NCBI RefSeq assembly: GCF_002993885.1
Contig: NZ_CM009578.1
Coordinates: 1,305,251-1,369,250 of the forward strand
Source of the DNA: Sphingopyxis lindanitolerans
GTDB lineage: Bacteria > Pseudomonadota > Alphaproteobacteria > Sphingomonadales > Sphingomonadaceae
Direction of reading: 5' to 3'
DNA: 64,000 nt
A model generated the notes under the pieces. The model did no database searches, was not told where the DNA came from, and saw only the letters and a list, made by a program, of their open reading frames with translations. How positions within the stretch are numbered: position 1 is the stretch's first letter; each line of letters starts with the position of its first letter. This document shows, piece after piece, positions 43,401 through 53,121 of this stretch. Made by a program: the position numbers and the translations under genes.

Positions 43401-46091
43401 TTACGATGGGCGAATCGACGCCCACCAGTTTGCGATCTCCTGCCGCGCGGCGTCATGCGCGGCAAGCAGCTGCGGCCAGCCGGGCTCGCCGCAGGCGCTC
43501 GCGACAAGCTGACGCGCGGCGGGGGTCGCGGGTTCCCCGTCGGGCGCGGTCAGGCGCAGCATGACGAGCATCCGGCCCAGCAAGCCGTGCGCGTCGCAGA
43601 CCCCGGCGGGCGCAAACCCATCGACCCGCATGCAGGCGAGCGCCGAGCCGATATTGGGGTCGTGGCACTTGGCCGTAGCAAGCTGCGTCACCTGCATCGC
43701 GAATTCGAGGTCGACGAGCCCGCCGGGGCCGCCCTTGATGTCGAGCGGACCCTTTGGCGGCTTGTGCGCGGCGATCCTGTCGCGCATTTCGGCGGCATCC
43801 TGCGCCAGTTTCACCGGCTCGCGCGGCGCGGCGAGCAAATCGTCGATGATCCGCTGAACCTCCGCCTTCGCGTCGTCGGAGCCATAGACCGGGCGGGCAC
43901 GGAGCAGCGCCATATGCTCCCAGGTCCAAGCCTCCTCGCGCTGATAGCGTTCGAAGCTGTCGAGCGTGACCACCAAGGGGCCCTGCGCGCCCTGCGGACG
44001 CAACCGCGTATCGACGTCGTAGAGCTTTCCCGCCGCAGTCGGCACCGACATCGCCGCGGTCACGCGCTGCGCGAGGCGGTTATAATAGGTCGTCGCGCCG
44101 AGCGGGCGCGGCCCGTCGGATTCGGCAAGATGGTCGCCGGTGAACAGATAGATGAGGTCGAGGTCCGAGGCATGGGTCAGCGCCCGCCCGCCGAGTCGGC
44201 CGAGCGCGAGGATGACCAGTTCGCTGCCCGGAACGCGGCCGTGCGCCTCGATGAATTCCGCAACCGTCGCATCGGCGAGCACCTGCAACGCCGCTTCGGC
44301 GAGTTCGGAATAGCCGCAGGCGATCATCATCGGATCGCTCGCCCCCGCGACGAGCTGCACGCCATAGGCAAAGCGCCGTTCGCCGACGCGGTCGCGGACG
44401 CGGTCGAGCAAGCGTTCATAATCGAGCCCCGACAGGCCCGGCGCCCATTCGGACATCAGTTCGGCTTTCGTCGCGGGGGACTCGAATGCACGCTTGTCGA
44501 TGAGGCCCTCGATCAGTTCCACGCGCGCGCCGAGGGCATCGGCGAGAGTCGGGGCGAGCGAAAGGATGCGGGTCGCGATCTTCGCCAGTTCGGGCTGGGC
44601 GGCGAGCAGGTGGAAGAAATTGATCGCGCTCGGCAGCCCGCCGACCAGCTTGTCGAAGCGGATGAGCGTCGCCTGCGGGTCGGGCGCCGCGCCGATCGCC
44701 TTCACCAGTTCGGGAAGCACCGCCTCGAGCGCTTCGAGCGCGGCCGGACTGCGCAGCGCGCGCAGCTTGCCGCCGCGCCATTCGGCGATGGTGCGCAGCG
44801 CGGCGGCGGGCGGCTCGAAGCCTGCGGCGAGCAGCGCGCCCGCCAGTTCGCTTTCCTCGCGCGGAAGCCCGCCGGTCACGGCACGCTCGACGACCAGGCT
44901 GTCATAGCAGGCGCCGACGTCGGTCACGACGGGCAGGAGCGCGGCGAGCAGGGCGGCGCCGTCGGTCTCGCCATCGAGCCGCGCCACGGCACCGAGCGCA
45001 TCGGGCTGCACCGGCAGCGAATGGGTCTGCTGGTCCTCGATCATCTGTAGCCGATGCTCGATCCGGCGGAGCGTCGCGTAATGGCCCGTCAGCCGATTGG
45101 CGACATCCGCGTCGATCCGCCCCGCCTTCGCCAGCGCCGCGAGCGCATCGACCGTCGCCGGAACGCGCAGCGACGGATCGCGTCCGCCATAGATGAGCTG
45201 GTGGACCTGCGCGAAAAATTCGATCTCGCGGATGCCGCCGCGCCCGCGCTTGAGGTCATAGCCGGGGCCGAACGCCTGGCCTTGCGAGAAATGGTCGCGG
45301 ATCCGGTCGCTCATCGCACCGATTTCCTTGAGCTGGCGGAAATCGAGGCTGCGACGCCAGATGAAGGGCTGGATCGCGGCGAGGAAATTTTCGCCGAGCG
45401 CGCGGTCGCCCGCTGAGGCGCGCGAGCGGATGAACGCCGCCTGCTCCCACGCCAGCGCTTCGGATTCATAATAGGAGATTGCGGCGCTTTCGGGCAGCAC
45501 GATCGGCGTCACCTCGGGATGCGGGCGCAGGCGAAGGTCGACGCGCAGCACATGGCCGTCGCCGGTGCGCGCCGAGAGGATTTCGACCATCCGCCGCGCG
45601 ATCCGCACCGCCGCCTCGTCGGGGTCGTCGCGCTGGCGCCGCGGCAGCGTTGCGGGATCGAAGATCAGGATCGGGTCGATGTCCGACGAATAGTTGAGTT
45701 CATGGCTGCCGAGCTTGCCGAGCGCGACCACCGCGAGCCCGCGCGCCTCCTCGCCCGGAACGCGTTCGGCAAACGCCGCCCGGATCGCCGCGTCGCACGC
45801 CTGGTCGGCGAAGGCCGACAGCAGCCGTGTCGTCGCGGCGACATCATGTTCGCCCGACAGGTCACCGAGCGCGAGCAGCAACGCCGTGCGCCCGCGCCAT
45901 TGGCGCAGCGTGCGCATGATATCGTCGTCGTCCGGCGGCGGCGCGACCCGCGCGAGCGCGGCGTCGGTGCCATCGGCCAGGAAGCGCGATATGTCATCGG
46001 GATTGAGCTCGGCCAGCCGCGCGAGGAAAGGCGCGTTGGCGATCAGCCGGTCGAGCGCCGACTGGCGGGCGGATGCGTCGAGTGCGGTCAT
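43401..46091 (-). CDS. glnE: Bifunctional glutamine synthetase adenylyltransferase/adenylyl-removing enzyme
   Basis: 896-aa enzyme that adds AMP to, or removes it from, glutamine synthetase according to nitrogen status. Two nucleotidyltransferase halves are present: an N-terminal deadenylylase domain with NYSSDIDPILIFDP (near residue 137) and a C-terminal adenylylase domain with THASDLDLIYLFTGDH (near residue 640). Helical linkers follow each (RGGIREIEFFAQVHQLI; GGLVDLEFAMQVTQL). Length is in the usual range for alphaproteobacteria (about 900-1000). bcp and the DUF455 gene lie immediately downstream on the same strand. Confidence 0.95.
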   Translation of the reverse strand: MTALDASARQSALDRLIANAPFLARLAELNPDDISRFLADGTDAALARVAPPPDDDDIMRTLRQWRGRTALLLALGDLSGEHDVAATTRLLSAFADQACDAAIRAAFAERVPGEEARGLAVVALGKLGSHELNYSSDIDPILIFDPATLPRRQRDDPDEAAVRIARRMVEILSARTGDGHVLRVDLRLRPHPEVTPIVLPESAAISYYESEALAWEQAAFIRSRASAGDRALGENFLAAIQPFIWRRSLDFRQLKEIGAMSDRIRDHFSQGQAFGPGYDLKRGRGGIREIEFFAQVHQLIYGGRDPSLRVPATVDALAALAKAGRIDADVANRLTGHYATLRRIEHRLQMIEDQQTHSLPVQPDALGAVARLDGETDGAALLAALLPVVTDVGACYDSLVVERAVTGGLPREESELAGALLAAGFEPPAAALRTIAEWRGGKLRALRSPAALEALEAVLPELVKAIGAAPDPQATLIRFDKLVGGLPSAINFFHLLAAQPELAKIATRILSLAPTLADALGARVELIEGLIDKRAFESPATKAELMSEWAPGLSGLDYERLLDRVRDRVGERRFAYGVQLVAGASDPMMIACGYSELAEAALQVLADATVAEFIEAHGRVPGSELVILALGRLGGRALTHASDLDLIYLFTGDHLAESDGPRPLGATTYYNRLAQRVTAAMSVPTAAGKLYDVDTRLRPQGAQGPLVVTLDSFERYQREEAWTWEHMALLRARPVYGSDDAKAEVQRIIDDLLAAPREPVKLAQDAAEMRDRIAAHKPPKGPLDIKGGPGGLVDLEFAMQVTQLATAKCHDPNIGSALACMRVDGFAPAGVCDAHGLLGRMLVMLRLTAPDGEPATPAARQLVASACGEPGWPQLLAAHDAARQEIANWWASIRPS

Positions 46092-46137
46092 CAGACGCTG
46101 CTATCGCCCGCGCCTGTCCATGGAGCAACCCCAAGCT

Positions 46138-46214
46138 CGTCATTGCGAGCGAAGCGAAGCAATCCAGGGCGGCTTGTCACGCCCTGGATTGCTTCGCTTC
46201 GCTCGCAATGACGA
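46138..46214. repeat. Palindromic repeat family D, copy 1
   Basis: CGTCATTGCGAGCGAAGCGA-AGCAATCCAGGGCG and its inverse CGCCCTGGATTGCT-TCGCTTCGCTCGCAATGACG with a very short loop. Near-perfect arms of about 34 bp, between glnE and phyR copy 2. Confidence 0.9.
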
Positions 46215-46232
46215 AGGTTTTGGACGTCAGCG

Positions 46233-47027
46233 TTACGCCGGAACCGTGCTTTCGTCGAAGAACAGCACCTGCGAGATCGCCGCGCGCAGGGTCGCCGGCT
46301 GGTAAGGCTTGGTGAGCAGGAACGCCGGCTCGGGCCGATCGCCGGTCAGCAGGCGTTCGGGGAAAGCGGTGATGAAGATGACCGGCACCGTCAGGTCGGT
46401 CAGTATCTCCTGCACCGCCTCGATCCCCGAGCTGTTGTCGGCAAGCTGGATGTCGGCAAGGACGAGGCCGGGCTGGTGCATCTGCGCGTCGGCCACCGCT
46501 TCGGTGTGCGTGGTCGCGACCGCGACGACATCATGGCCAAGCTCGCGGACGATCATCTCGATATCCATCGCGATGATCGGCTCGTCCTCGATGATCAGGA
46601 TGCGGGCGCGCGTCTGGCGGTCGATCTCTTCCATCGCATCGGCGATCAGCGCCTCGACCGCGGCGGCGTCGCGGCCGACGATCCGCCCGGCCTCCTCGGC
46701 GCTGAAGCCTTCGACCGCGGTCAGCAGCAGCGCCTGGCGCGCCAGCGACGGGATGCGGCTGAGCCGCGCGTCGGCGACCGCGATCTCGGCGGGCACCGTT
46801 TCGCCGCCGGTCGCGGCGGGGTTCGTCATCAGCCCGAAATTGTCATGGACCATGCGATAGAGCTGAATCCTGAGCTCGCCGCCGGTGTCGATCGCGTCCG
46901 GATGCGCCACCAGCGTTTCGAGCAGGCGCGCGACCAGCGCATCGCCGCTCCGCTGGCTCCCCGAAATCGCGCGGCCGTAGCGCCGCAGATAGGGAAGATG
47001 CGGCGCGATCGCCTTGCCTAATGACAT
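46233..47027 (-). CDS. PhyR, general stress response regulator (copy 2)
   Basis: 264 aa, the same length as copy 1. Sigma-like domain: residues 1-135 (MSLGKAIAPHLPYLRRYGRA; AVEGFSAEEAGRIVGRD). Receiver domain: 142-264 (RILIIEDEPIIAMDIE), with phospho-acceptor Asp192 in LADIQLADN and Lys240 in LLTKPY; FITAFPERLLTG is retained. All key residues are present, so it should be active. It is divergent from a short nepR gene, giving a second PhyR/NepR pair. No kinase or sigma factor gene is adjacent, so cross-talk with the first locus is likely. Confidence 0.94.
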   Translation of the reverse strand: MSLGKAIAPHLPYLRRYGRAISGSQRSGDALVARLLETLVAHPDAIDTGGELRIQLYRMVHDNFGLMTNPAATGGETVPAEIAVADARLSRIPSLARQALLLTAVEGFSAEEAGRIVGRDAAAVEALIADAMEEIDRQTRARILIIEDEPIIAMDIEMIVRELGHDVVAVATTHTEAVADAQMHQPGLVLADIQLADNSSGIEAVQEILTDLTVPVIFITAFPERLLTGDRPEPAFLLTKPYQPATLRAAISQVLFFDESTVPA

Positions 47028-47118
47028 GGATACCCTCCTGATACGGCGGAGAAAACCGCCGATTTGGGGCCGGATCGCAGGAAAAAACCCGCGCCGTCCG
47101 GCATAATTTCACCCCTTG

Positions 47119-47144
47119 GGAACGATTTAGCCGTAAATTAGTTT
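47119..47144 (+). promoter_or_regulatory. Candidate EcfG promoter of nepR copy 2
   Basis: GGAAC (47119-47123), a 16-17-bp spacer, then AGTTT. It lies 80 bp upstream of the small nepR. Weaker than the locus 1 site because the -10 lacks the C. Confidence 0.4.
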
Positions 47145-47223
47145 CATAGGGAAGCAACAAAGGCGCATTGCGCTTTGGTTTATGCGCGGTTAGCAAAAGG
47201 GCCCATGTCGAGCATCTGGCAAT

Positions 47224-47397
47224 ATGATGTCGTCTGAATCCGGTACGCCGCCCGAAAAGCCGGCCGGAAAGGACGCCGAGAAAAAACTCCCAGGGAAGGT
47301 GCAGGAGATTAACGTCGCCCTGCGCCGTGCCTATGACTCTGCCGTCGATGAGACCATCCCCCAATCGATGATCGACCTGCTCAACAAGCTGAACTGA
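47224..47397 (+). CDS. NepR anti-sigma factor (copy 2), very short
   Basis: 57-aa protein (or 56 from the next ATG at 47227). The N-terminus MMSSESGTPPEKPAGKD is charged and short. The NepR core is VNVALRRAY-like: INVALRRAYDSAVDETIPQS followed by MIDLLNKLN, matching copy 1 at LR..Y, the P and M..LL..L positions. Hardly more than the two EcfG-binding helices remain. It is divergent from phyR copy 2, and its stop abuts the convergent tgt stop (no gap). The small size makes it easy to miss. Confidence 0.82.
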   Translation: MMSSESGTPPEKPAGKDAEKKLPGKVQEINVALRRAYDSAVDETIPQSMIDLLNKLN

Positions 47398-48531
<1,134 letters not shown>

Positions 48532-48578
48532 CTATGGCCGCGCTCGCGCCAAAAGTCGAGATTGCGCCGCAGCGGCGG

Positions 48579-50810
48579 TCAGGCCGCCTGCCAGTCGTTC
48601 GCGGTGGTGAAGGCCGGCAGCGCCATGGCCGATTGCGACTGCTGGCTCGCCGCCGCGATCAGATAGGGCGAGACGCGGTGCCGGGTGCACAGCCCGCCAT
48701 TGCCGTCGCTGACCAGCGACTGTTCGAATTCGATTCCCTGCTGATGCTTCATCGAGCGACGGACCGTCGAGGTCGCGAGCTGACCCTCGCCGAAATCGAT
48801 CACGAACTGCGTGCCCATCGGCACCTCCAATATGCCCTCGATGAAGGCGCCCGTCGCCGACAGGTTGCGGATGACGACATTGTAGCGATGATTGCCATGC
48901 ACCGCGCCGACCTTGCGGAACATCTGGAAGCGGTCGTTGCGCTGGCGCGCCGGACCCGATGGCTTGATCATCCACGATCCGGCCGCGGCATGATCGAGCA
49001 GTTCGTCGCTCGAAACCGGTTCGCTGTAGATATAGCCCTGCACATGGCTGACCGCGAGTTTGCGGATCAGGTCGAGCTGGTCGTGCGATTCGATGCCCTC
49101 GGCGGTCGTTTCCATGTCGAGCGCCTCGGCGAGCGCGACGATCGCGGCGATGATCGCGGCATTGCGCGACCCCTTCACCGTCGCGCCGCGCACGAAACTC
49201 TGGTCGATCTTGATCTTGTCGAACGGCGCCGATTGCAGATAGCCGAGCGACGAATAGCCGGTGCCGAAATCGTCGAGCGCAAGGCGCACGCCAAGCCCCT
49301 TCAGCGCCTTGAACATCCGCGCCGTCTCGTTCGAATCGGCAAGGAATACGCTTTCGGTGATCTCAAGCTCGAGCCGGTCGGGCGGTAGCCCGGCGGCGGC
49401 GAGTGCGCTCGCGACGACCTTGGGCAGGTCGGCATTGGCGAACTGGATCGGCGAGACATTGACCGCGACGCGAAGCTCGCCGGGCCAGCGCGCGGCTTCC
49501 TCGCAGGCCTTGCGCAGCACCCATTCGCCGAGCGACCAGATGAGATTGGCCTCTTCGGCGATCGGGATGAACACCGAGGGTGAGATGATCCCGCGATCAG
49601 GGTGCGTCCAGCGGATCAGCGCCTCAACCCCGGTCACCATGTTCGATTTGGCATTGACCACAGGCTGATAGCTCAGTTCCATCTCGCCGCGTGCCAGCGC
49701 GTCGCGCAAATCCTCTTCGAGCTTGCGGCGATCCTCGGCCGCCTGGTGAAGGTCGCTCGAATAGAAAGCGAAACGGCCGCGGCCGTTGCCTTTCGCGGCA
49801 TAGAGCGCAAGGTCGGCGTTGCGGACGAGGTCGTCGCTGGTCAGGCCGTCGAACGGCGCGATCGCGACCCCGACGGAGGCGCCGATGATGCAGCGGCTGC
49901 CCTCGACCGAATAGGGCTGCGACAGGCTGGCGATGATGTCGGCCGCCATGTCGCCCAGCTTGCCGCGATCATCGATGTCGGGGAGGATGATCTGGAACTC
50001 GTCGCCGCCGAGGCGGCTGACCATCTCCTTGTCGCCGACGATCTTGAGCAGCCGCTGCGCGACCTGTTTCAGCAGCGCGTCGCCCGCCGGATGGCCGAGC
50101 GTGTCGTTGACCTGCTTGAAGCGATCGAGGTCGAGCAGCATGATCGCGCAACTGCGCTGTTGCTGGGTGAAGGCGGCGAGCGTCGTGTCGAGTTTCTTCG
50201 AGATATGGAAACGGTTCGCGAGCCCGGTCAGCGAATCATAGAGCGCGAGCCGCGAGGCGTCCTCGGCCGAGCGGCGCTGCGCGGTGATGTCGGCGCCGCT
50301 GCCGCGATAGCCCACGAACCGGCCGCCGCCGTCGAAATGCGGACGTCCCGACACCGCCCACCAGCGGTCGTCACCCTCGAACGCGCTGCGCAGCGGCAAC
50401 TCGTCGAATTTCGACTGCCGGGTCATCAGGAACGGCAGCGTGCGCTGGCGCTCGCCGTGGCTGTCGACAGGAAGGAACAGATCGGTGAAGCCGGTGCCGA
50501 GCAGCGCGCCGCCCGTCCGCCCCATCAGCCGCGCGACCGCTTCGGTGATATAGGTCAACCGTCCGTTCGCATCGGTCGACCAGAACCAGCCCCGGCGGCT
50601 TTCCTCAAAATTGCGGAGGAGCAGCAGCGCTTCGCGGGTATCGAGGGGGGCGGACGCTTCGGAGGCATCGCCGCGTGATCGCGCCTTGCGCGCGCCGATC
50701 TTGCCGAAAAATCCGCGCGCGCCGTCAGCCGCTGCGCCTTCATCCCCGTCGCTCTTGTCGATGCTCGATGCCACGAAGCCTTGCCCACCCCTTAAGCCTG
50801 GGGTCCGCAT
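48579..50810 (-). CDS. PAS-GGDEF-EAL-PilZ cyclic-di-GMP signalling protein
   Basis: About 743 aa from the ATG at 50810; a GTG at 50774 is an alternative, and the frame beyond that only shadows the RluA gene. Domains: PAS about 80-180 (SRRGWFWSTDANGRLTYITE), GGDEF about 190-355 with intact RLGGDEFQI, EAL about 365-610 with EALIRW near the start and DDFGTGYSSLGYLQ, and a C-terminal PilZ-type domain (NVVIRNLSATGAFIEG). Both catalytic motifs look intact, so it could make or degrade c-di-GMP. No membrane segment. The N-terminal 70 residues are low-complexity. It is divergent from the RluA gene. Confidence 0.9.
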   Translation of the reverse strand: MRTPGLRGGQGFVASSIDKSDGDEGAAADGARGFFGKIGARKARSRGDASEASAPLDTREALLLLRNFEESRRGWFWSTDANGRLTYITEAVARLMGRTGGALLGTGFTDLFLPVDSHGERQRTLPFLMTRQSKFDELPLRSAFEGDDRWWAVSGRPHFDGGGRFVGYRGSGADITAQRRSAEDASRLALYDSLTGLANRFHISKKLDTTLAAFTQQQRSCAIMLLDLDRFKQVNDTLGHPAGDALLKQVAQRLLKIVGDKEMVSRLGGDEFQIILPDIDDRGKLGDMAADIIASLSQPYSVEGSRCIIGASVGVAIAPFDGLTSDDLVRNADLALYAAKGNGRGRFAFYSSDLHQAAEDRRKLEEDLRDALARGEMELSYQPVVNAKSNMVTGVEALIRWTHPDRGIISPSVFIPIAEEANLIWSLGEWVLRKACEEAARWPGELRVAVNVSPIQFANADLPKVVASALAAAGLPPDRLELEITESVFLADSNETARMFKALKGLGVRLALDDFGTGYSSLGYLQSAPFDKIKIDQSFVRGATVKGSRNAAIIAAIVALAEALDMETTAEGIESHDQLDLIRKLAVSHVQGYIYSEPVSSDELLDHAAAGSWMIKPSGPARQRNDRFQMFRKVGAVHGNHRYNVVIRNLSATGAFIEGILEVPMGTQFVIDFGEGQLATSTVRRSMKHQQGIEFEQSLVSDGNGGLCTRHRVSPYLIAAASQQSQSAMALPAFTTANDWQAA

Positions 50811-50927
50811 TGACCGCAATGCCTTGCGATAATGTAAATATCGGATCGTCAGGCGCCCGACTCTGTCCCATATAGGGAAAGAGCCGGCGGCATTGGCGTC
50901 GCGCTCCGCTTCGCCTATAGGCGCGCT

Positions 50928-51611
50928 ATGCTCCTTTCCGACCGCATCCTTTTCCTCGACGGCGAGGCGCTCGTCATCGACAAGCCCGAAGGCCTGCCGG
51001 TCGATCCGCCGCGCGACGGCAGCCTCAGCCTCGAAAATCATCTCGACAGCCTGCGCTTCGGTTTCAAGCGCTGGCCGCTCGCGGTCCATCGGCTCGACCG
51101 CGACACCTCGGGCTGCCTGTTGCTGGCGCGCAATCCGAAAGCGCACGGTCGCTTCACCCGCGCGTTCGAGGGACGCGAGGTCGAAAAGCAATATCTCGCG
51201 ATCCTCGAAGGCGTACCGACAAGCGACCACGGCACCATCGACCTGCCGCTCGGCAAGACATCGACCGCCGAAGCGGGCTGGCGCATGGTCGTCGACCCAA
51301 AAGGCAAGCCGTCGGTATCGCACTGGGAAATGATCGCGGTCGAGGGCGACCGCGCGCTGCTTCGCTTCCGGCCCGAAACCGGCCGCACCCACCAGCTTCG
51401 CGTCCACGCGCTCGAAGGGCTCGGCTTTCCGATCGTCGGCGACCCCGTCTACGGGCGCGGCGGCACGAAAACCCGCACGATGCTCCACGCCGAACGGCTC
51501 GTCGTGAAACGTGACGTCAAGCCGTCGATCATCGCCGAGGCCGCCTTCCCCGACCGCTTCGCCGCGCTCGGCTTTTCCGCTCCCGAAGGGGCGGCGCCGA
51601 CGCGTGGCTGA
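50928..51611 (+). CDS. RluA-family pseudouridine synthase
   Basis: 227-aa single-domain synthase that converts uridine to pseudouridine in RNA. The catalytic Asp57 is in LAVHRLDRDTSGCLLLAR, followed by KQYLAILEG and RFRPETGRTHQLRVHA and PIVGDPVYG. An N-terminal S4 domain is absent, as in the short RluA/TruC-like members, so rRNA or tRNA target remains open. Its stop overlaps the next gene's GTG start by 8 bp. Confidence 0.92.
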   Translation: MLLSDRILFLDGEALVIDKPEGLPVDPPRDGSLSLENHLDSLRFGFKRWPLAVHRLDRDTSGCLLLARNPKAHGRFTRAFEGREVEKQYLAILEGVPTSDHGTIDLPLGKTSTAEAGWRMVVDPKGKPSVSHWEMIAVEGDRALLRFRPETGRTHQLRVHALEGLGFPIVGDPVYGRGGTKTRTMLHAERLVVKRDVKPSIIAEAAFPDRFAALGFSAPEGAAPTRG

Positions 51612-52002
51612 GATTCCCGAAAGCGCGATCCGCGAGAAATTCCTGGCGGGCACGGGACCGGGCGGGCAGAATGTCAACAAGGTCGCGACCGCGTGCCAGC
51701 TTCGCGTCGATGTCTATGCGCTCGGTCTCGACCCCGACGCCTATCGGCGATTGAAGACGCTCGCGGGCAGTCGCATGACGAGCGAAGGCGAACTGGTCAT
51801 CCTCGCGCGCCGCTTCCGCACCCAGGAGGCAAACCGCGCCGACGCGCGGCAGCGGCTGAACGATCTGGTCGACGCCGCGCTCGTCCGCCCCGAAAGGCGG
51901 ATCAAGACCAAGCCGAGCAAGGCGGCAAAAGCGCGCCGCATCGACAGCAAGAAAGCGCGCAGTTCGGTGAAGGCGGGGCGCGGCCGCGTGTCCTTCGACT
52001 AG
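51604..52002 (+). CDS. arfB: ArfB/YaeJ-like peptidyl-tRNA hydrolase (ribosome rescue)
   Basis: 132 aa from a GTG overlapping the RluA gene; GAAGGGG lies upstream. The class I release-factor GGQ motif is near residue 20 (GTGPGGQNVNKVAT). No codon-recognition domain is present. The tail is basic and Lys-rich (KTKPSKAAKARRIDSKKARSS), as in ArfB, which uses it to probe the empty mRNA channel of stalled ribosomes and release the peptide. Catalytic residues are intact. Confidence 0.92.
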   Translation: MAEIPESAIREKFLAGTGPGGQNVNKVATACQLRVDVYALGLDPDAYRRLKTLAGSRMTSEGELVILARRFRTQEANRADARQRLNDLVDAALVRPERRIKTKPSKAAKARRIDSKKARSSVKAGRGRVSFD

Positions 52003-52017
52003 GGCCAGGACCCCGCG

Positions 52018-52608
52018 ATGCAACTCTATCGGCTCGACGCCACGGCGCCCCAGATTTCCGCCGCTTTCGGGGTTGAGGCGGGCGATGATCCGTGGGCGGG
52101 CGACTATGTCGCGCCGGGCCGTCCGGCGCCGGTGATCGTCCCCGACAGCCGCGGCGGATCGCGCCGTTACCTGCGTCCCCGATTGTGGGGCGTGCCGCCG
52201 CCACCGCGCGGGACGCAGCCGATCACCAGCGTCCGCAATCTCGCGAGCCCGTTCTGGATCGGCACGCTGCGCCATCCCGAGCTTCGCTGCCTGATCCCCG
52301 CGACGAGCTATGCCGAATGGTCGGGGCCCGATGGCGCACGGCGACAGCACTGGTTCGCGCTCGCCGGCCGACCCCTCTTCGCCTTTGCCGGCATCCAGCG
52401 CCAAACCGGGGACTGGCCGAGCTTCGCGGTGCTCGTCACCGATCCCAACAGCCTTGTCGAGCGCCACCAGCCGAATGCCATGCCGGTGATCCTGCACCCG
52501 GAGGATCAGGAGCGCTGGCTGACCGCCGAGTGGCGCGACGCGCGCAACCTCGTCGCGCCCTATCCCGGCCATCTGATGGCGGTCGGCGACGCGCCTCCGC
52601 ACCCCTGA
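52018..52608 (+). CDS. SRAP (YedK/HMCES) family protein lacking catalytic Cys2
   Basis: 196-aa member of the SOS-response-associated peptidase-like family. YedK/HMCES cross-link abasic single-stranded DNA through Cys2, which must follow the initiator Met. Here the protein begins MQLYRLDATAPQISAAF, with Gln at position 2 where the family has MCNLYR or MCGR. The usual Asn of (N)VRN is Ser71 in ITSVRNLASPFW. Glu100 (YAEWSG) and His150 (RHQPNAMPV) remain. The fold therefore looks conserved but thiazolidine cross-linking should be lost. Upstream in frame I see no alternative MC start. Confidence 0.8.
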   Translation: MQLYRLDATAPQISAAFGVEAGDDPWAGDYVAPGRPAPVIVPDSRGGSRRYLRPRLWGVPPPPRGTQPITSVRNLASPFWIGTLRHPELRCLIPATSYAEWSGPDGARRQHWFALAGRPLFAFAGIQRQTGDWPSFAVLVTDPNSLVERHQPNAMPVILHPEDQERWLTAEWRDARNLVAPYPGHLMAVGDAPPHP

Positions 52609-52676
52609 AATTCACCATCTTTCTTCACTTTGGGATAACCAATGATCGGCTAGTTTCGGTCCGAATCGAAAAGAGA

Positions 52677-53006
52677 ATGGGACGCAGGACCGTGCAGACG
52701 AGAACCAACAGCAAACCGGCTTCGCAGGCGCGCCGCGCCGAGCGCGCGCCCGTGTGCGGCCGCGCGCGCTTTCGCGAACCCGGCTTCAACCCGTTCGACG
52801 TCGAGCTGTTCGACCTGTCCTCGACCGGCTTTCGCATGGTCACCTTTGCGCGGCCGCAAGTGGGCAAGCATATCTGGGTCAACCTGCCCGGCCTGCAACA
52901 GCTCGAAGCGGTCGTCCGCCGCGGCGACGGCAATAATTTCGGCTGCGAGTTCGTCCATCCGCTGCACCCGTCGGTGGCGAAGCATCTTCAGGTGAAGCTG
53001 CGCTGA
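52677..53006 (+). CDS. PilZ domain protein
   Basis: 109-aa protein beginning MGRRTVQTRTNSKPASQARRAE; the long frame upstream only shadows the SRAP gene. The PilZ core is RAERAPVCGRARFREPGFNP with LFDLSSTGFRMVTFARPQVG, ending GNNFGCEFVHPLHPSV. The RxxxR-type arginine element and D/NxSxxG are present (DLSSTG), so c-di-GMP binding is plausible. It resembles the PilZ module of the GGDEF-EAL protein 2 kb away. Output unknown. Confidence 0.82.
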   Translation: MGRRTVQTRTNSKPASQARRAERAPVCGRARFREPGFNPFDVELFDLSSTGFRMVTFARPQVGKHIWVNLPGLQQLEAVVRRGDGNNFGCEFVHPLHPSVAKHLQVKLR

Positions 53007-53019
53007 GATCAGCCACGCC

Positions 53020-53115
53020 CGTCATTGCGAGGAGCGCAGCGACGAAGCAATCTCCAGCCATCGATGTTGCGCGATTTCGAAAGCTGGAGATTGCTTCGCT
53101 GCGCTCGCAATGACG
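53020..53115. repeat. Palindromic repeat family D, copy 2
   Basis: CGTCATTGCGAGGAGCGCAG-CGACGAAGCAATCTCCAG and the inverse CTGGAGATTGCTTCG-CTGCGCTCGCAATGACG, with about 23 bp between. It lies between the convergent PilZ and EVE genes. Related to 46138-46214. Confidence 0.9.
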
Positions 53116-53121
53116 AGATCG

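Noticed and set aside
50811..51680. 290-codon upstream extension of the GGDEF-EAL-PilZ protein
   Set aside because: It runs antisense through the RluA gene and is not protein-like; the start near 50810 or 50774 is more sensible.
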